A DNA stretch of 64,000 bases, taken from the NCBI RefSeq assembly GCF_036231945.1, contig NZ_CP109599.1, positions 5,421,501 through 5,485,500 on the forward strand, read 5' to 3'. Below the pieces are notes generated by a model. It had not been told where the DNA came from. It worked only from the letters and a program-made list of their open reading frames with translations, and ran no database searches. This stretch comes from Streptomyces sp. NBC_01429 (GTDB lineage: Bacteria; Actinomycetota; Actinomycetes; Streptomycetales; Streptomycetaceae). Of this stretch, positions 24,327 through 32,349 are shown piece by piece. The stretch's first letter is position 1. The number at the start of each line of letters is the position of its first letter. The position numbers were made by a program, and so were the translations under genes.

Positions 24327-26141
24327 GTGAACGACCGACAGCAGCCGTACGATCCGTACGACCCGTATTACGCGCAGCCCCCCATCGTCGGTTACGACGA
24401 GTACGGGCAGCCGGTGTATCAGCAGCCCCAGCAGAACCAGCCTCAGCAGAACCAGCCCCAGCAGCAGTACGACTCCTACGGGCAGCCGCAGCAACAACAG
24501 CAGGGGTACGGCTACGACCCGTACGCCCAGCAGGATCAGACGCAGCAACCGCAGCAGCAGTACGACCCGTACGCGCAGCAGCAACAACAGCAACAGCCGC
24601 AGCAACAGGGGTACGGATACGACGGCTACGGCTATGACACGGGCGGCCAGCAGCCTGTCGGCGTCGACACCGAGCGGCAGCAGCAGGATCAGCAGCAGCA
24701 ACAGCAGCAACAGCAGCAGTGGAACATTCCCCAGCAGCAGGCCCCGCAGCAGACCGTGCCCGAGGCGGCCGCTCCGCCCGCGCAAGCCGTACAGGCCGCA
24801 CAGGCCCCCCCGACCGCTCCGTCCGAGCGGGGCAGGGCGCCCGAGGCCGCCGTACCCGGCCAGCGGCGGCCCGACGCCGACGAACGTGACTACAAGACCG
24901 AGCAGTTCTCCTTCATAGAAGAGCCGAACGAGGACTCCGAAGACGTCATCGACTGGCTCAAGTTCACCGAGAGCCGCTCCGAGCGCCGCGAGGAGGCCAA
25001 GCGCCGGGGCCGCAGCCGCGTCGTGGCCCTGGTCGTCGCGCTCGTCCTGGTGGTCAGCGGCGGCGTGGGCTACCTCTGGTGGGCCGGCATGCTGCCCGGC
25101 CTCTCCTCGTCCGAGGAGAGGGCGAGTACCGCATCGGGGCCCCAGAAGCGCGATGTCATCGTCGTGCACCTGCGCAGCACGAAGCAGAAGGGCACCTCCA
25201 CGGCGCTGCTGGTCAACAACTCCACGACCGGCAAGGGCACCACCGTCCTGCTGCCCAACTCCCTCGCCGTCGCCGACGACGAGGGAGCCTCCACGACGCT
25301 CGGCAAGTCCGTGGACGAGGACGGCTCCGACACCACCCGCGATTCCCTCGGCACGCTGCTGGGCACCACGATCTCCGGCACCTGGCGGCTGGACACGCCC
25401 TATCTGGACACTCTCGTCGAGCTGGTCGGCGGCATCGACGTGGACACGGACATCGAGGTGCCCGGCGCCAAGAAGGGCGACGACCCGCTGGTGAAGAAGG
25501 GCTCCCAGCAGACCCTCAGCGGGAAGATGGCGGTCGCCTACGCCACCTACCGGGCCCCCGACGAGGCCGAGGCCAAGCAGCTCGAACGGTTCGGGCAGGT
25601 CCTCCAGGGCGCGCTGCGCAAGGTCTCCGACGATCCGAAGTCGGCGACCGTCACGGTGGAGACGCTGGGACAGATCCTCGATCCCTCGCTGTCGGAGAAG
25701 GACCTCGGCGCCGCCCTCGCCAAGCTCGCCGAGCACGCCAAGGTGGGTGACTACAAGACGACGCTCCTGCCCGTCCAGGAGAACGGCACGCTCAGCGAGC
25801 AGACCGCCGACAGCGTGGTGAAGGACATCCTCGGCGGTTCCGTCAGCGCCCCCGAACAGGGCGCGGCGGTCCGGGTCGGCGTGAAGAACGCCAGCGGCGA
25901 CCAGGACGCTGCGGAGTCCGCCCGTATCTCGCTGGTCAACGGCGGCTACGGCTTCGTGGACGCGGGTACGGCCGAGGCGGTGACGTCGTCAAGCGTCACC
26001 TACGGTGACGCGGCGAAGAAGGCGGAGGCGGAAGAGGTCGCCAAGACCCTCGGCCTGCCGACGAGCGCCGTGGCGAAGGGCAAGGCGGCGGTGAACGCCG
26101 ATGTCTCCGTCGTCCTCGGCCAGGACTACAAGATCAATTAG
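24327..26141 (+). CDS. LCP-like (LytR-CpsA-Psr) membrane protein with Q/Y-rich cytoplasmic domain and LytR C-terminal domain
   Basis: LCP proteins attach anionic polymers to peptidoglycan outside the membrane. This 604-residue protein has a disordered Gln/Tyr-rich start (about 1-165, many QQQ and YDPY units), a conserved juxtamembrane stretch (DVIDWLKFTESRSERREEAKRRGR), a membrane span (about 232-256), an LCP-like domain (about 270-490) and a LytR_C domain (about 512-604, VRVGVKNASGDQDAAESARISLVNGGY). The LCP domain keeps YATYRAPDEAEAKQLERFGQVL, but the usual SIPRD with its arginine reads LLPNSLA. In position it matches S. coelicolor SCO2578 (PdtA), reported as an LCP protein needed for sporulation. 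GTG 24327 follows GGAGAGGGG. Confidence 0.8.
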   Translation: MNDRQQPYDPYDPYYAQPPIVGYDEYGQPVYQQPQQNQPQQNQPQQQYDSYGQPQQQQQGYGYDPYAQQDQTQQPQQQYDPYAQQQQQQQPQQQGYGYDGYGYDTGGQQPVGVDTERQQQDQQQQQQQQQQWNIPQQQAPQQTVPEAAAPPAQAVQAAQAPPTAPSERGRAPEAAVPGQRRPDADERDYKTEQFSFIEEPNEDSEDVIDWLKFTESRSERREEAKRRGRSRVVALVVALVLVVSGGVGYLWWAGMLPGLSSSEERASTASGPQKRDVIVVHLRSTKQKGTSTALLVNNSTTGKGTTVLLPNSLAVADDEGASTTLGKSVDEDGSDTTRDSLGTLLGTTISGTWRLDTPYLDTLVELVGGIDVDTDIEVPGAKKGDDPLVKKGSQQTLSGKMAVAYATYRAPDEAEAKQLERFGQVLQGALRKVSDDPKSATVTVETLGQILDPSLSEKDLGAALAKLAEHAKVGDYKTTLLPVQENGTLSEQTADSVVKDILGGSVSAPEQGAAVRVGVKNASGDQDAAESARISLVNGGYGFVDAGTAEAVTSSSVTYGDAAKKAEAEEVAKTLGLPTSAVAKGKAAVNADVSVVLGQDYKIN

Positions 26142-26257
26142 TGCGGCCCGGAGCCGCGACGGGCGGGGCCATTCCCCGCCCGTCGGCGGGCAGCGCGGGC
26201 TGTCGGTGGTCCGTGAGATCCTGGACGTCTCCACAAACCGTCTACGAAAGCCTGCAA

Positions 26258-26710
26258 GTGACCGCTACTGATCGTTCCCTTCAGCTCGTCAACGCCGCGG
26301 CCCAGGCCGCGGCGGACCGGCTCGCCCACGACATCATCGCGTACGACGTCAGCGACGTGCTGTCCATCACGGACGCCTTCCTGCTCGCCTCCGCGCCCAA
26401 CGACCGCCAGGTCAAGTCGATCGTCGACGAGATCGAGGAGCGGCTCCAGAAGGAGCTGGGCGCCAAGCCGGTGCGCCGCGAGGGCGACCGCGACGCGCGC
26501 TGGATCCTCCTGGACTACGTGGACATCGTCATCCACGTACAGCACAGCGAGGAGCGTGTCTTCTACGCCCTGGAGCGGCTCTGGAAGGACTGCCCCGAGC
26601 TGCCGCTGCCCGAGGACGCCGTCAAGACCCGCGGCAAGGCCCAGGAGCACGCCGACGCCGGCGGCGATCACGCCGGGGTCGCCGGTGACGTGGACGGTGA
26701 GTTGAGCTGA
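26258..26710 (+). CDS. rsfS: Ribosome silencing factor
   Basis: It binds L14 on the large subunit and blocks subunit joining when nutrients are short. The 150-residue product shows DVLSITDAFLLASAPNDRQVKSIVDEIEE, ARWILLDYVDIVIHVQHSEERVFYALERLW and the WKDCPELPL end, all typical of RsfS. The last 20 residues are a variable tail. GTG 26258 begins VTATDRSLQLVNAAAQAAADRL; the frame is open further upstream, but that part overlaps the end of the LCP-like gene and is not conserved. The stop overlaps the next gene. Confidence 0.94.
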   Translation: MTATDRSLQLVNAAAQAAADRLAHDIIAYDVSDVLSITDAFLLASAPNDRQVKSIVDEIEERLQKELGAKPVRREGDRDARWILLDYVDIVIHVQHSEERVFYALERLWKDCPELPLPEDAVKTRGKAQEHADAGGDHAGVAGDVDGELS

Positions 26711-27360
26711 ACGGCGCGCAGGGCGGCAGGGACCGCCGTATCGTCCTGTGGCGCCACGGCCAGACGGCGTGGAACCTGGAGCGCCGCTTCCAGGGCTCCA
26801 CGGACATCGAGCTGACCCCCGAGGGCGTCTCCCAGGCCCAGCGCTCGGCGCGGCTGCTGGCCTCCCTGAAGCCGGACACGATCGTCGCGTCCGACCTCCG
26901 GCGGGCCGTCGCCACCGCCGGTGAGCTGGCCTCGGTCACCGGCCTCGGCGTCACGTACGACGCCGGGCTCCGCGAGACCTTCGCGGGGGCCTGGCAGGGC
27001 CTGACCCACGAGGAGATCATCGGACGGTTCGGCGACCAGTACGCGGCGTGGAAGCGCGGCGAGTCCGTGCGGCGCGGCGGCGGCGAGCTGGAGACCGAGG
27101 TCGCGGACCGCGCGGCGCCCGTGGTGCTCCGGCACGCCGACGGGCTGCCCGACGGCGGCACGCTCGTCGTGGTCAGCCACGGCGGCACGATCCGTACGAC
27201 CATCGGCCGGCTGCTGGGGCTGGAGGCGTACCACTGGGAAGGGCTCGGCGGGCTGTCCAACTGCTGCTGGTCGGTCCTGGGAGAGGGCGCGCGCGGCTGG
27301 CGCCTCCTGGAACACAACGCCGGCACCCTCCCGGAGCCGGTCCTCGGCGACGACGACTGA
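26707..27360 (+). CDS. Histidine phosphatase family protein (phosphoglycerate-mutase-like)
   Basis: The 217-residue product has the phosphohistidine motif LWRHGQTAWN near residues 15-24 and the second catalytic histidine in VVVSHGGTIRTT. FQGSTDIELTPEGVSQAQ is typical of the cobC/phosphatase branch. The substrate cannot be told. The frame has a stop at 26698-26700 and no ATG, GTG or TTG before the RHG motif. CTG 26707 (LNGAQGGRDRRIVLW), overlapping the rsfS stop, is therefore the likely start, with translational coupling. It ends the nadD gene row. Confidence 0.85.
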   Translation: MNGAQGGRDRRIVLWRHGQTAWNLERRFQGSTDIELTPEGVSQAQRSARLLASLKPDTIVASDLRRAVATAGELASVTGLGVTYDAGLRETFAGAWQGLTHEEIIGRFGDQYAAWKRGESVRRGGGELETEVADRAAPVVLRHADGLPDGGTLVVVSHGGTIRTTIGRLLGLEAYHWEGLGGLSNCCWSVLGEGARGWRLLEHNAGTLPEPVLGDDD

Positions 27361-27388
27361 GCGGCCCCGGGGGATGGCCGGACCGGAT

Positions 27389-27418
27389 TTCGCTTTCGGG
27401 CAGGTCGCAGGCTAAAGT
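27389..27418 (+). promoter_or_regulatory. Candidate promoter of the first tRNA-Ala
   Basis: TAAAGT at 27413-27418 is a plausible -10, 37 bases before the tRNA; the -35 (TTCGCT, 27389-27394) is weak. The same TAAAGTT word lies about 40 bases before the second copy. Confidence 0.4.
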
Positions 27419-27454
27419 TCTTCTTGTTCGCAGCGCGGAGCGCGGGGAACACGC

Positions 27455-27527
27455 GGGGCTATAGCTCAGTTGGTAGAGCGCCTGCATGGCATGCAGGAGG
27501 TCAGGAGTTCAATTCTCCTTAGCTCCA
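27455..27527 (+). tRNA. tRNA-Ala (anticodon GGC), copy 1
   Basis: A 73-base cloverleaf: acceptor GGGGCTA with TAGCTCC, giving the G3-U70 wobble pair that marks alanine tRNAs. The D arm is GCTC/GAGC, the anticodon stem is CCTGC/GCAGG with loop ATGGCAT (anticodon GGC, 27488-27490), and the T arm is AGGAG/CTCCT with loop TTCAATT. The discriminator is A; CCA is not encoded. It decodes GCC (and GCU). Confidence 0.97.
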
Positions 27528-27553
27528 CAACCGGTAATCAGCTTCATACATCG

Positions 27554-27585
27554 AATCCCGTCCCCTGCTGGGGGCGGGATTTTTT
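27554..27585 (+). terminator. Intrinsic terminator of the first tRNA-Ala
   Basis: AATCCCGTCCCC pairs with GGGGGCGGGATT (one G-U) around a TGCT loop and is followed by a run of T. A textbook rho-independent terminator, rare in this window for having a real U tract. Confidence 0.9.
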
Positions 27586-27790
27586 GTCGGGTGTGCGCCC
27601 TGCCGCGGGCGGGCAGAGTGATCTTGGGAGCCCCGGCCGGTTTCACCGGTCCCGATCAGGGCCTGCCCTCCGGACGTCCGGTACGAGCCCTTACAGGCAG
27701 GCCATTTCAGGCTGTCCGCAGGTCGTTGACGTGACAGAATCGGACGGCCGGAGGGGGGCGAAGAACCGGACCGGGAGCTGGAGCTGACTG

Positions 27791-28024
27791 ATGGGTGCCC
27801 ACAGGCGTAAATGCGACTGGTGCGGCAGTGGTACGCCGATCGTCCGTGACATGGACCCGGTCAACGCCGACTACCAGTACTGGTGCGAGGAGTGCGCGCG
27901 GGCGCTGATCATAAAAGGCGACCCCATCGAGACGTACCGCGAGCTGGAGGGCGAGCCGATCTACGGACGGCTGGTCGAGGAGCACTGCACCCTCAAGCGG
28001 TTCTACTCGTTCGCCACGGCCTGA
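27791..28024 (+). CDS. Small CxxC protein, probably zinc-binding (77 aa)
   Basis: The product MGAHRRKCDWCGSGTPIVRDMDPVNADYQYWCEECARALIIKGDP... has two CxxC pairs (CDWC at 8-11 and CEEC at 32-35) spaced like a small treble-clef or ribbon zinc site, then a charged segment ending HCTLKRFYSFATA. GGAG lies seven bases before ATG 27791. It sits alone between the two identical tRNA-Ala genes, in the same direction. Conserved in Streptomyces as far as I recall, without a known function; zinc binding is inferred from the cysteines. Confidence 0.75.
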   Translation: MGAHRRKCDWCGSGTPIVRDMDPVNADYQYWCEECARALIIKGDPIETYRELEGEPIYGRLVEEHCTLKRFYSFATA

Positions 28025-28101
28025 GCCGCCGCACGCCGCCGTCCCTCCCCGTACGTCGCCGTCCCCTTCCCGTACGCCGCAGCCCCCCGTCCGGAATCGA
28101 T

Positions 28102-28130
28102 TTGGTGGTGGGCAGCGGGACCGTTAAAGT
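28102..28130 (+). promoter_or_regulatory. Candidate promoter of the second tRNA-Ala
   Basis: TTGGTG (28102-28107) and TAAAGT (28125-28130) are 17 bases apart, 41 bases before the tRNA. The -10 word equals that of the first copy. Confidence 0.45.
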
Positions 28131-28170
28131 TGGCGATGTCGCCGAGGGAAACCCCGGTGGCGCTTCGCGA

Positions 28171-28243
28171 GGGGCTATAGCTCAGTTGGTAGAGCGCCTG
28201 CATGGCATGCAGGAGGTCAGGAGTTCAATTCTCCTTAGCTCCA
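28171..28243 (+). tRNA. tRNA-Ala (anticodon GGC), copy 2
   Basis: The 73 bases are identical to the copy at 27455-27527, including the G3-U70 pair and the GGC anticodon. CCA is not encoded. A very long perfect hairpin follows at once. Confidence 0.97.
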
Positions 28244-28251
28244 CAGGTTCA

Positions 28252-28303
28252 GTACGACAAGAAGCGGGCCATCCGAATCCGGATGGCCCGCTTCTTGTCG
28301 TAC
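28252..28303. terminator. Perfect 24-base-pair hairpin between tRNA-Ala and the convergent redox operon
   Basis: Arms 28252-28275 and 28280-28303 are exact complements over 24 bases with an AATC loop. It lies 8 bases after the tRNA and 67 bases after the end of the convergent NuoF-like gene, so it can end both transcripts. Confidence 0.85.
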
Positions 28304-28369
28304 GCCCGGGGAGGCGTGCTGCCGGGCGGGCCCCCGCGTGGGGCCCGCCCGGCCGGAGATGGCAGGCCC

Positions 28370-29983
28370 TCAACCCCGCCCGGGGCCGAGCGCCTTGCGG
28401 CGGCTGCCGCCTCCGCCCGGCGGCAGCGCCGCGCGGGAGGGGGCCTTCTCCACCTTGGGCTGCGACGGCGGCGCCTGCTCCAGCCGGAGCGCGAGCTGCG
28501 GGCACCTGCGCACCGCGCGCTGGGCGGCGCCCTGGAGGTGCATCGGGACGTCCGCCTTGGCCGGCGTGGGGAAGCCGTCCGGGCTCATCCGGAACAGCTC
28601 GGGAAGGATGTCGGCGCACAGGCCGTGGCCCTCGCAGAGCGTCCAGTCGATCGCCAGCTTCCCGCCGCTGGGTATGGACTCCACCAGGTCCTGGTAGCCC
28701 TCGCCCGGCAGCGGCAGCACACCGGTCGTCTCGCGCCCGCAGCCACCGTTCAGCACATGCGCGGCGAGATCGTCGGTGAACGCCGCCAGGGTGGAGTTGA
28801 AGAAGCGCGCCGAGCCGTCCGGGTGCTGGCAGGCGCCGCGCGCCTTGACCGCCTGGATGACCGCGCGCAGCGCCTCCAGTGAAGCCTGGCCACCGCCGTT
28901 GATCACATCGGCGAGACCGCCGGCGGCGGCGGGCAGGCCGAGCTTGCACGGGCCGCACTGACCGGCGCTCTCGGCCGCCAGCCAGTTGGCGACCCGCAGT
29001 GCCTCGCCCAGCGGGCAGGTCTCGGGTCCGATCGGCAGGATCGCGCCGGCGCCCAGCGCGCCGCCCAGGGACTTGAAGGACTTCTTCGAGATGACGGCCT
29101 CGTGGGCGGAGACGGCGTCCATCCAGTCGCCGTGGTACCCGCCGGTCAGCACGCCCTGCGGCATCGGCGGGGCACCGGCCATCTGAAGGATGTACCGCAG
29201 CGGGACACCTGTCGGCGCCTCGATGACCATGGGGCGGGCGACCGCTCCCGAGAGCGTCAGCATGACCGTACCGGGCTCGTCCTCAAGACCCGTGTGCGTA
29301 TAGCGGCGCGCGCCGATCCGCGCGCCGACGGCCAGCTGGGCGAACGTCTCGGCGTTGGACAGCAGGGTCGGCAGGCCGCCGACGCCCGACTCGGCGGCGC
29401 GCTCACGGCGGCCGGGCGGCTTGGCGGGGCCGCCGCCGATCGCGCGGATCACGGAGGACGCCTCGCCCGAGACCATGCGCTCGGGCGTACGGACCACCTT
29501 GGCCCGCAGCGCCTGGCCGCGCCGGTCGGACAGCCCGCGCTCGGCGAGCGCGGCGCGGATCGACACCTCGGTGGAGTTACGGGTGACCGCGATGATCAGC
29601 GTGCGCGCGCCGAGCGCCTCGGCGGCCAGCAGCGCGCCGTCGAGGATGAGGTGCGGGGCGCGGTTGAGCATCACGGTGTCTTTGCGGCACGGAGGTTCGC
29701 CCTCACTGCCGTTGACGACGACGACCGGCCGTACCCCGCGACGGATCGCGGACTTGGCGACGGCGCGCAGCTTCCGGTGGAACGGGAAGCCGGCGCCGCC
29801 GCGGCCGGTCAGGGATATGTTCTCGGCCAGCTGGGCGAGCCGCTCGCCGGTCATGGCTTCGAGCGGGCCGTGCACCTTGAGATGCATGGGGAGATCAAGG
29901 CGTTCGACCAGGTCGAAGCCCTGCGTCAGCTGGGGCAGGCCGACGACACGGACTTCGGGGACATCGGGGAGAGGCGCATTCAC
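28370..29983 (-). CDS. NuoF-like flavo-iron-sulfur oxidoreductase fused to a CxxHxxC ferredoxin
   Basis: The 537-residue product resembles the 51 kDa NADH-binding subunit of complex I: GRGGAGFPFHRK for FMN near 60, NGSEGEPPCRKDT for the nucleotide, a SLBB-like middle, and an iron-sulfur domain near 340. There the canonical SCGxCxxC reads SAGQCGPC, so the first cluster cysteine is alanine. The C-terminus (about 440-510) is a single-cluster ferredoxin, CEGHGLC ... RRCPQLAL, of the type that serves P450s. It overlaps the next gene by four bases (ATGA, upstream in transcription). It probably moves electrons from NAD(P)H through FMN and clusters to the membrane partner; this is inferred. Confidence 0.8.
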   Translation of the reverse strand: MNAPLPDVPEVRVVGLPQLTQGFDLVERLDLPMHLKVHGPLEAMTGERLAQLAENISLTGRGGAGFPFHRKLRAVAKSAIRRGVRPVVVVNGSEGEPPCRKDTVMLNRAPHLILDGALLAAEALGARTLIIAVTRNSTEVSIRAALAERGLSDRRGQALRAKVVRTPERMVSGEASSVIRAIGGGPAKPPGRRERAAESGVGGLPTLLSNAETFAQLAVGARIGARRYTHTGLEDEPGTVMLTLSGAVARPMVIEAPTGVPLRYILQMAGAPPMPQGVLTGGYHGDWMDAVSAHEAVISKKSFKSLGGALGAGAILPIGPETCPLGEALRVANWLAAESAGQCGPCKLGLPAAAGGLADVINGGGQASLEALRAVIQAVKARGACQHPDGSARFFNSTLAAFTDDLAAHVLNGGCGRETTGVLPLPGEGYQDLVESIPSGGKLAIDWTLCEGHGLCADILPELFRMSPDGFPTPAKADVPMHLQGAAQRAVRRCPQLALRLEQAPPSQPKVEKAPSRAALPPGGGGSRRKALGPGRG

Positions 29984-31842
29984 GGTCGGTCTCCTGCGGG
30001 TGCGTTCCAGGGTTCCCCGGCCGGGGGCTGGTAGACGGGACCGGGAGCGGGGTTGGTCGCGTCGTATGCGGACTGCTGCGCGTACGGATCGGGCATGGCC
30101 TGGCCCTGACCGCCGTAGCCGCCGCCGTCGTAGGCGGGGACCGCGCCGGTGTCGTAGGGAGCGGCGGTGCCGGGGGTGTACGGGGGCAGCGGACCGGTGT
30201 CGTACGAGGGGGGCGGGGTCGTGCCGTAGGGCGAGGCACCGGTGGGGCCGTAGGGGGACGCGCCGCCGGGCCCGTAGGGGGCGGCGGGGTCGTACTGGGG
30301 GGTGGCGCCCGTGTCGTACTGCGGGAGGGGGCCCGGCTCGTACGGCTCGGGGGCGTCGGGGTCGTACGGGGGCGGCCTGCCCCGGTCGTACGACTGGCCC
30401 GCCGCCGGGTCGTACTGGGGGGTGGCGCCGGTGTCGTACGGCTGCGGGTTCGCGCCCGCTCCGTACGCCGGGTTCGCGCTGGTGCCGTACGTGGGGACTG
30501 CGCCGGTGTCGTACGGCGTCGGGGCGGGCTGCGGGGGCTGTGCGGGCTGGGCGAACGCCTGGCCGGGCGGTGGGGGCATCGGGGCGGGCCAGGAGCCGCC
30601 CCGGCCGGCGGGCTCGTCCTGGATGATGGGGATCTCGTCGGTCATGAGGACGCGCTCGGCGAGGGGTATCCCGCCGCTCGGCGGGGCGCCCCGGCGCGAG
30701 CGGTCCGGGGCGTCGGGCGTGACCGGCATCCGGGTGGTCGCTTCGGCGCTCTGCGACATCGCGCGGTAGCCGGCGGACAGCCCCGTACCGGAATCCGCGT
30801 TGCCGTCGAACTCCGGGCCCGCGAAGGCCTGGCCCCCGAACGGCCGGCCCCCGAACGGCTCACCGCCGCGCGGCGCGATGAAGGTGTCGGCCATGGGGTC
30901 GGCGGCGGGGGAGGGCAGCGGATCGGCCATCGGCCGCGTCGCCTCGTACAGCGGCGGCGACGGCGCGGGGAGGCGCGGCGGGGTGCGGGGCGCGTCGAGG
31001 GGCGCTCCTCTGGACGGCGTGGAGACGGCGGACTCGCGCTCCCGCCTCGGCTGGTACTCGCGCTGCGGCGGGATGCCCGTGGCGCCGGGCAGGGGATCGG
31101 CCAGCAGGTCGCGGCGCGTCGCCTTGGACTCCCGTGATTCGGTGTCGGCGCCCGTCAGCGAGACGAACCGCTCGGCGAAGCGGCGCTGGGTCTCGTCGGG
31201 CAGCAGCCGCAGCGAGACGACACAGGCCACGCCGACCATGACGGTCGAGTACATGACCGTGACGTAGGTGGCGGCGGGACGGCCCGTGAACAGCCCGTGC
31301 ACCATGGCGAAACACCAGGCGGGATAGGCCACCATGTGGATGGCCCGCCACTTGTAGGCGAATTTGCCGGGCAGCGAGAAGACGCTGCGCATGGCGCCGG
31401 TGGTGGCGGCGACGATCATCAGCAGCCCGGCCATCGAGCCGAAGCCGATGAGTCCGTTCGTACCGGTGATGCCGAGGCCGAACGGCAACAGGGCACCGAT
31501 CAGGGCCACTTTGCCGAGCGAGATCTTGATGCTCACATGCAGCAGGAGGAAGCCGAGTGAGGCGACGGCGGTGGCCCGGTGGACTCCCTGGGCGACCAGA
31601 CGGTGGCGCGGTGAGAGCAGCAGCCTGTCGGTGGCGATCAGACCCCAGACGACTGCCCCTGACAGCGACAGCAGTGACAGCACACCGGCGCCGAAGTCGA
31701 TGAAGGCGCGGAAGGCGTCGCCTCCCACGACGGCGAGCAGGGGTACCAGTACCAGCGCGGCGACCGTCGCCAGGCCGGAGATCTGCCGGCTTTTGCCGAC
31801 GTCCGAGCTGAGCGACGGGCCAAGCGTGCGAAGAGGGTTCAT
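29980..31842 (-). CDS. Ferric-reductase-like heme b membrane protein with Pro/Tyr-rich tail
   Basis: The 620-residue product has about six membrane spans in its first 210 residues. Two histidine pairs, HRATAVASLGFLLLH (about 86 and 100) and HMVAYPAWCFAMVH (about 168 and 181), have the spacing of bis-heme ligands in ferric reductases and NADPH oxidases. No FAD or NAD domain follows; instead the chain continues as a proline/tyrosine-rich disordered region with repeats like PYDTGATPQYDP. The missing flavin module is presumably supplied by the coupled NuoF-like gene. It is the first gene of the two-gene operon; ATG 31842 begins MNPLRTLGPSLSSDV. The electron acceptor is unknown. Confidence 0.78.
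   Translation of the reverse strand: MNPLRTLGPSLSSDVGKSRQISGLATVAALVLVPLLAVVGGDAFRAFIDFGAGVLSLLSLSGAVVWGLIATDRLLLSPRHRLVAQGVHRATAVASLGFLLLHVSIKISLGKVALIGALLPFGLGITGTNGLIGFGSMAGLLMIVAATTGAMRSVFSLPGKFAYKWRAIHMVAYPAWCFAMVHGLFTGRPAATYVTVMYSTVMVGVACVVSLRLLPDETQRRFAERFVSLTGADTESRESKATRRDLLADPLPGATGIPPQREYQPRRERESAVSTPSRGAPLDAPRTPPRLPAPSPPLYEATRPMADPLPSPAADPMADTFIAPRGGEPFGGRPFGGQAFAGPEFDGNADSGTGLSAGYRAMSQSAEATTRMPVTPDAPDRSRRGAPPSGGIPLAERVLMTDEIPIIQDEPAGRGGSWPAPMPPPPGQAFAQPAQPPQPAPTPYDTGAVPTYGTSANPAYGAGANPQPYDTGATPQYDPAAGQSYDRGRPPPYDPDAPEPYEPGPLPQYDTGATPQYDPAAPYGPGGASPYGPTGASPYGTTPPPSYDTGPLPPYTPGTAAPYDTGAVPAYDGGGYGGQGQAMPDPYAQQSAYDATNPAPGPVYQPPAGEPWNAPAGDRP
30060..30560 (-). repeat. Degenerate tandem repeats encoding a PYDTGA-type tail
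   Basis: Multiple imperfect units with GTCGTAC cores encode variants of P-x-YDTGA-[TV]-P-x-Y-D, about 14 residues each; YDTGA occurs five or more times in the last 150 residues of the heme protein. The repeats stay in frame. Confidence 0.75.
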
Positions 31843-32337
31843 AGGGGGGCAACTCCGAAGGGCTCGGGAAAGCGGTCCCGTTGCGGCATGCTAAGTGGAG
31901 CCATACCAGGCAGCACTCGGTTTGCGGGTTTAGTCGAGTGAAGGTGAGTTATCCGACTCCTGAGTTGCCCGGATCGAGGCGATACGCGCAGTAAGGCGGA
32001 TGCCCCGACGCCCCCTCCGTGGCCCGATGGGACCGTCCGGCAGTTTCTCTCAACGTCGTCTGTCAACCTCTTGACCCCTCCTGGCGCGGATTCTCCGCAT
32101 TCTCTCCCCATCCTCTCCCTGCTCCTGCACCCTCTTGTTCGCTCCCGCGACCGGTTGTACGGTCGCGGGCCGCTCCTTGTTCGCTTCTTGTCCGTTCTTC
32201 TTTGCACGCGTTCACCGAGGCCGGAGATCGCGGCCTTCCACGGGGCCGTGATCGGGCCGCCACCGGGCCCGGCGCCGAGCCCGGTGGCGGGCCCGATGGC
32301 GGGCGATGTGTCCGTGCGCGCTGTCCGGGCGCTGCGG
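31843..32337. other. Divergent intergenic region between the redox operon and leuS
   Basis: About 495 bases without a convincing gene; short open frames here lack coding-type third positions. On the minus strand TAGCAT near 31887-31892 is a possible -10 for the redox operon. The stretch 32095-32215 is unusually rich in TC-type words (TTCTC, CCTCTTG). Nothing else is recognised. Confidence 0.4.
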
Positions 32338-32343
32338 TACCCT
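32338..32343 (+). promoter_or_regulatory. -10 element of the leuS leader transcript
   Basis: TACCCT ends six bases before ATG 32350 of the leader peptide, so the leader peptide itself would be translated from a leaderless mRNA. Confidence 0.45.
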
Positions 32344-32349
32344 GGCGCC

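Noticed and set aside
27455..28243. tRNA-Ala pair as attachment sites of an integrated element
   Set aside because: The 643 bases between the copies hold only the small CxxC gene and spacer, without integrase or phage genes.
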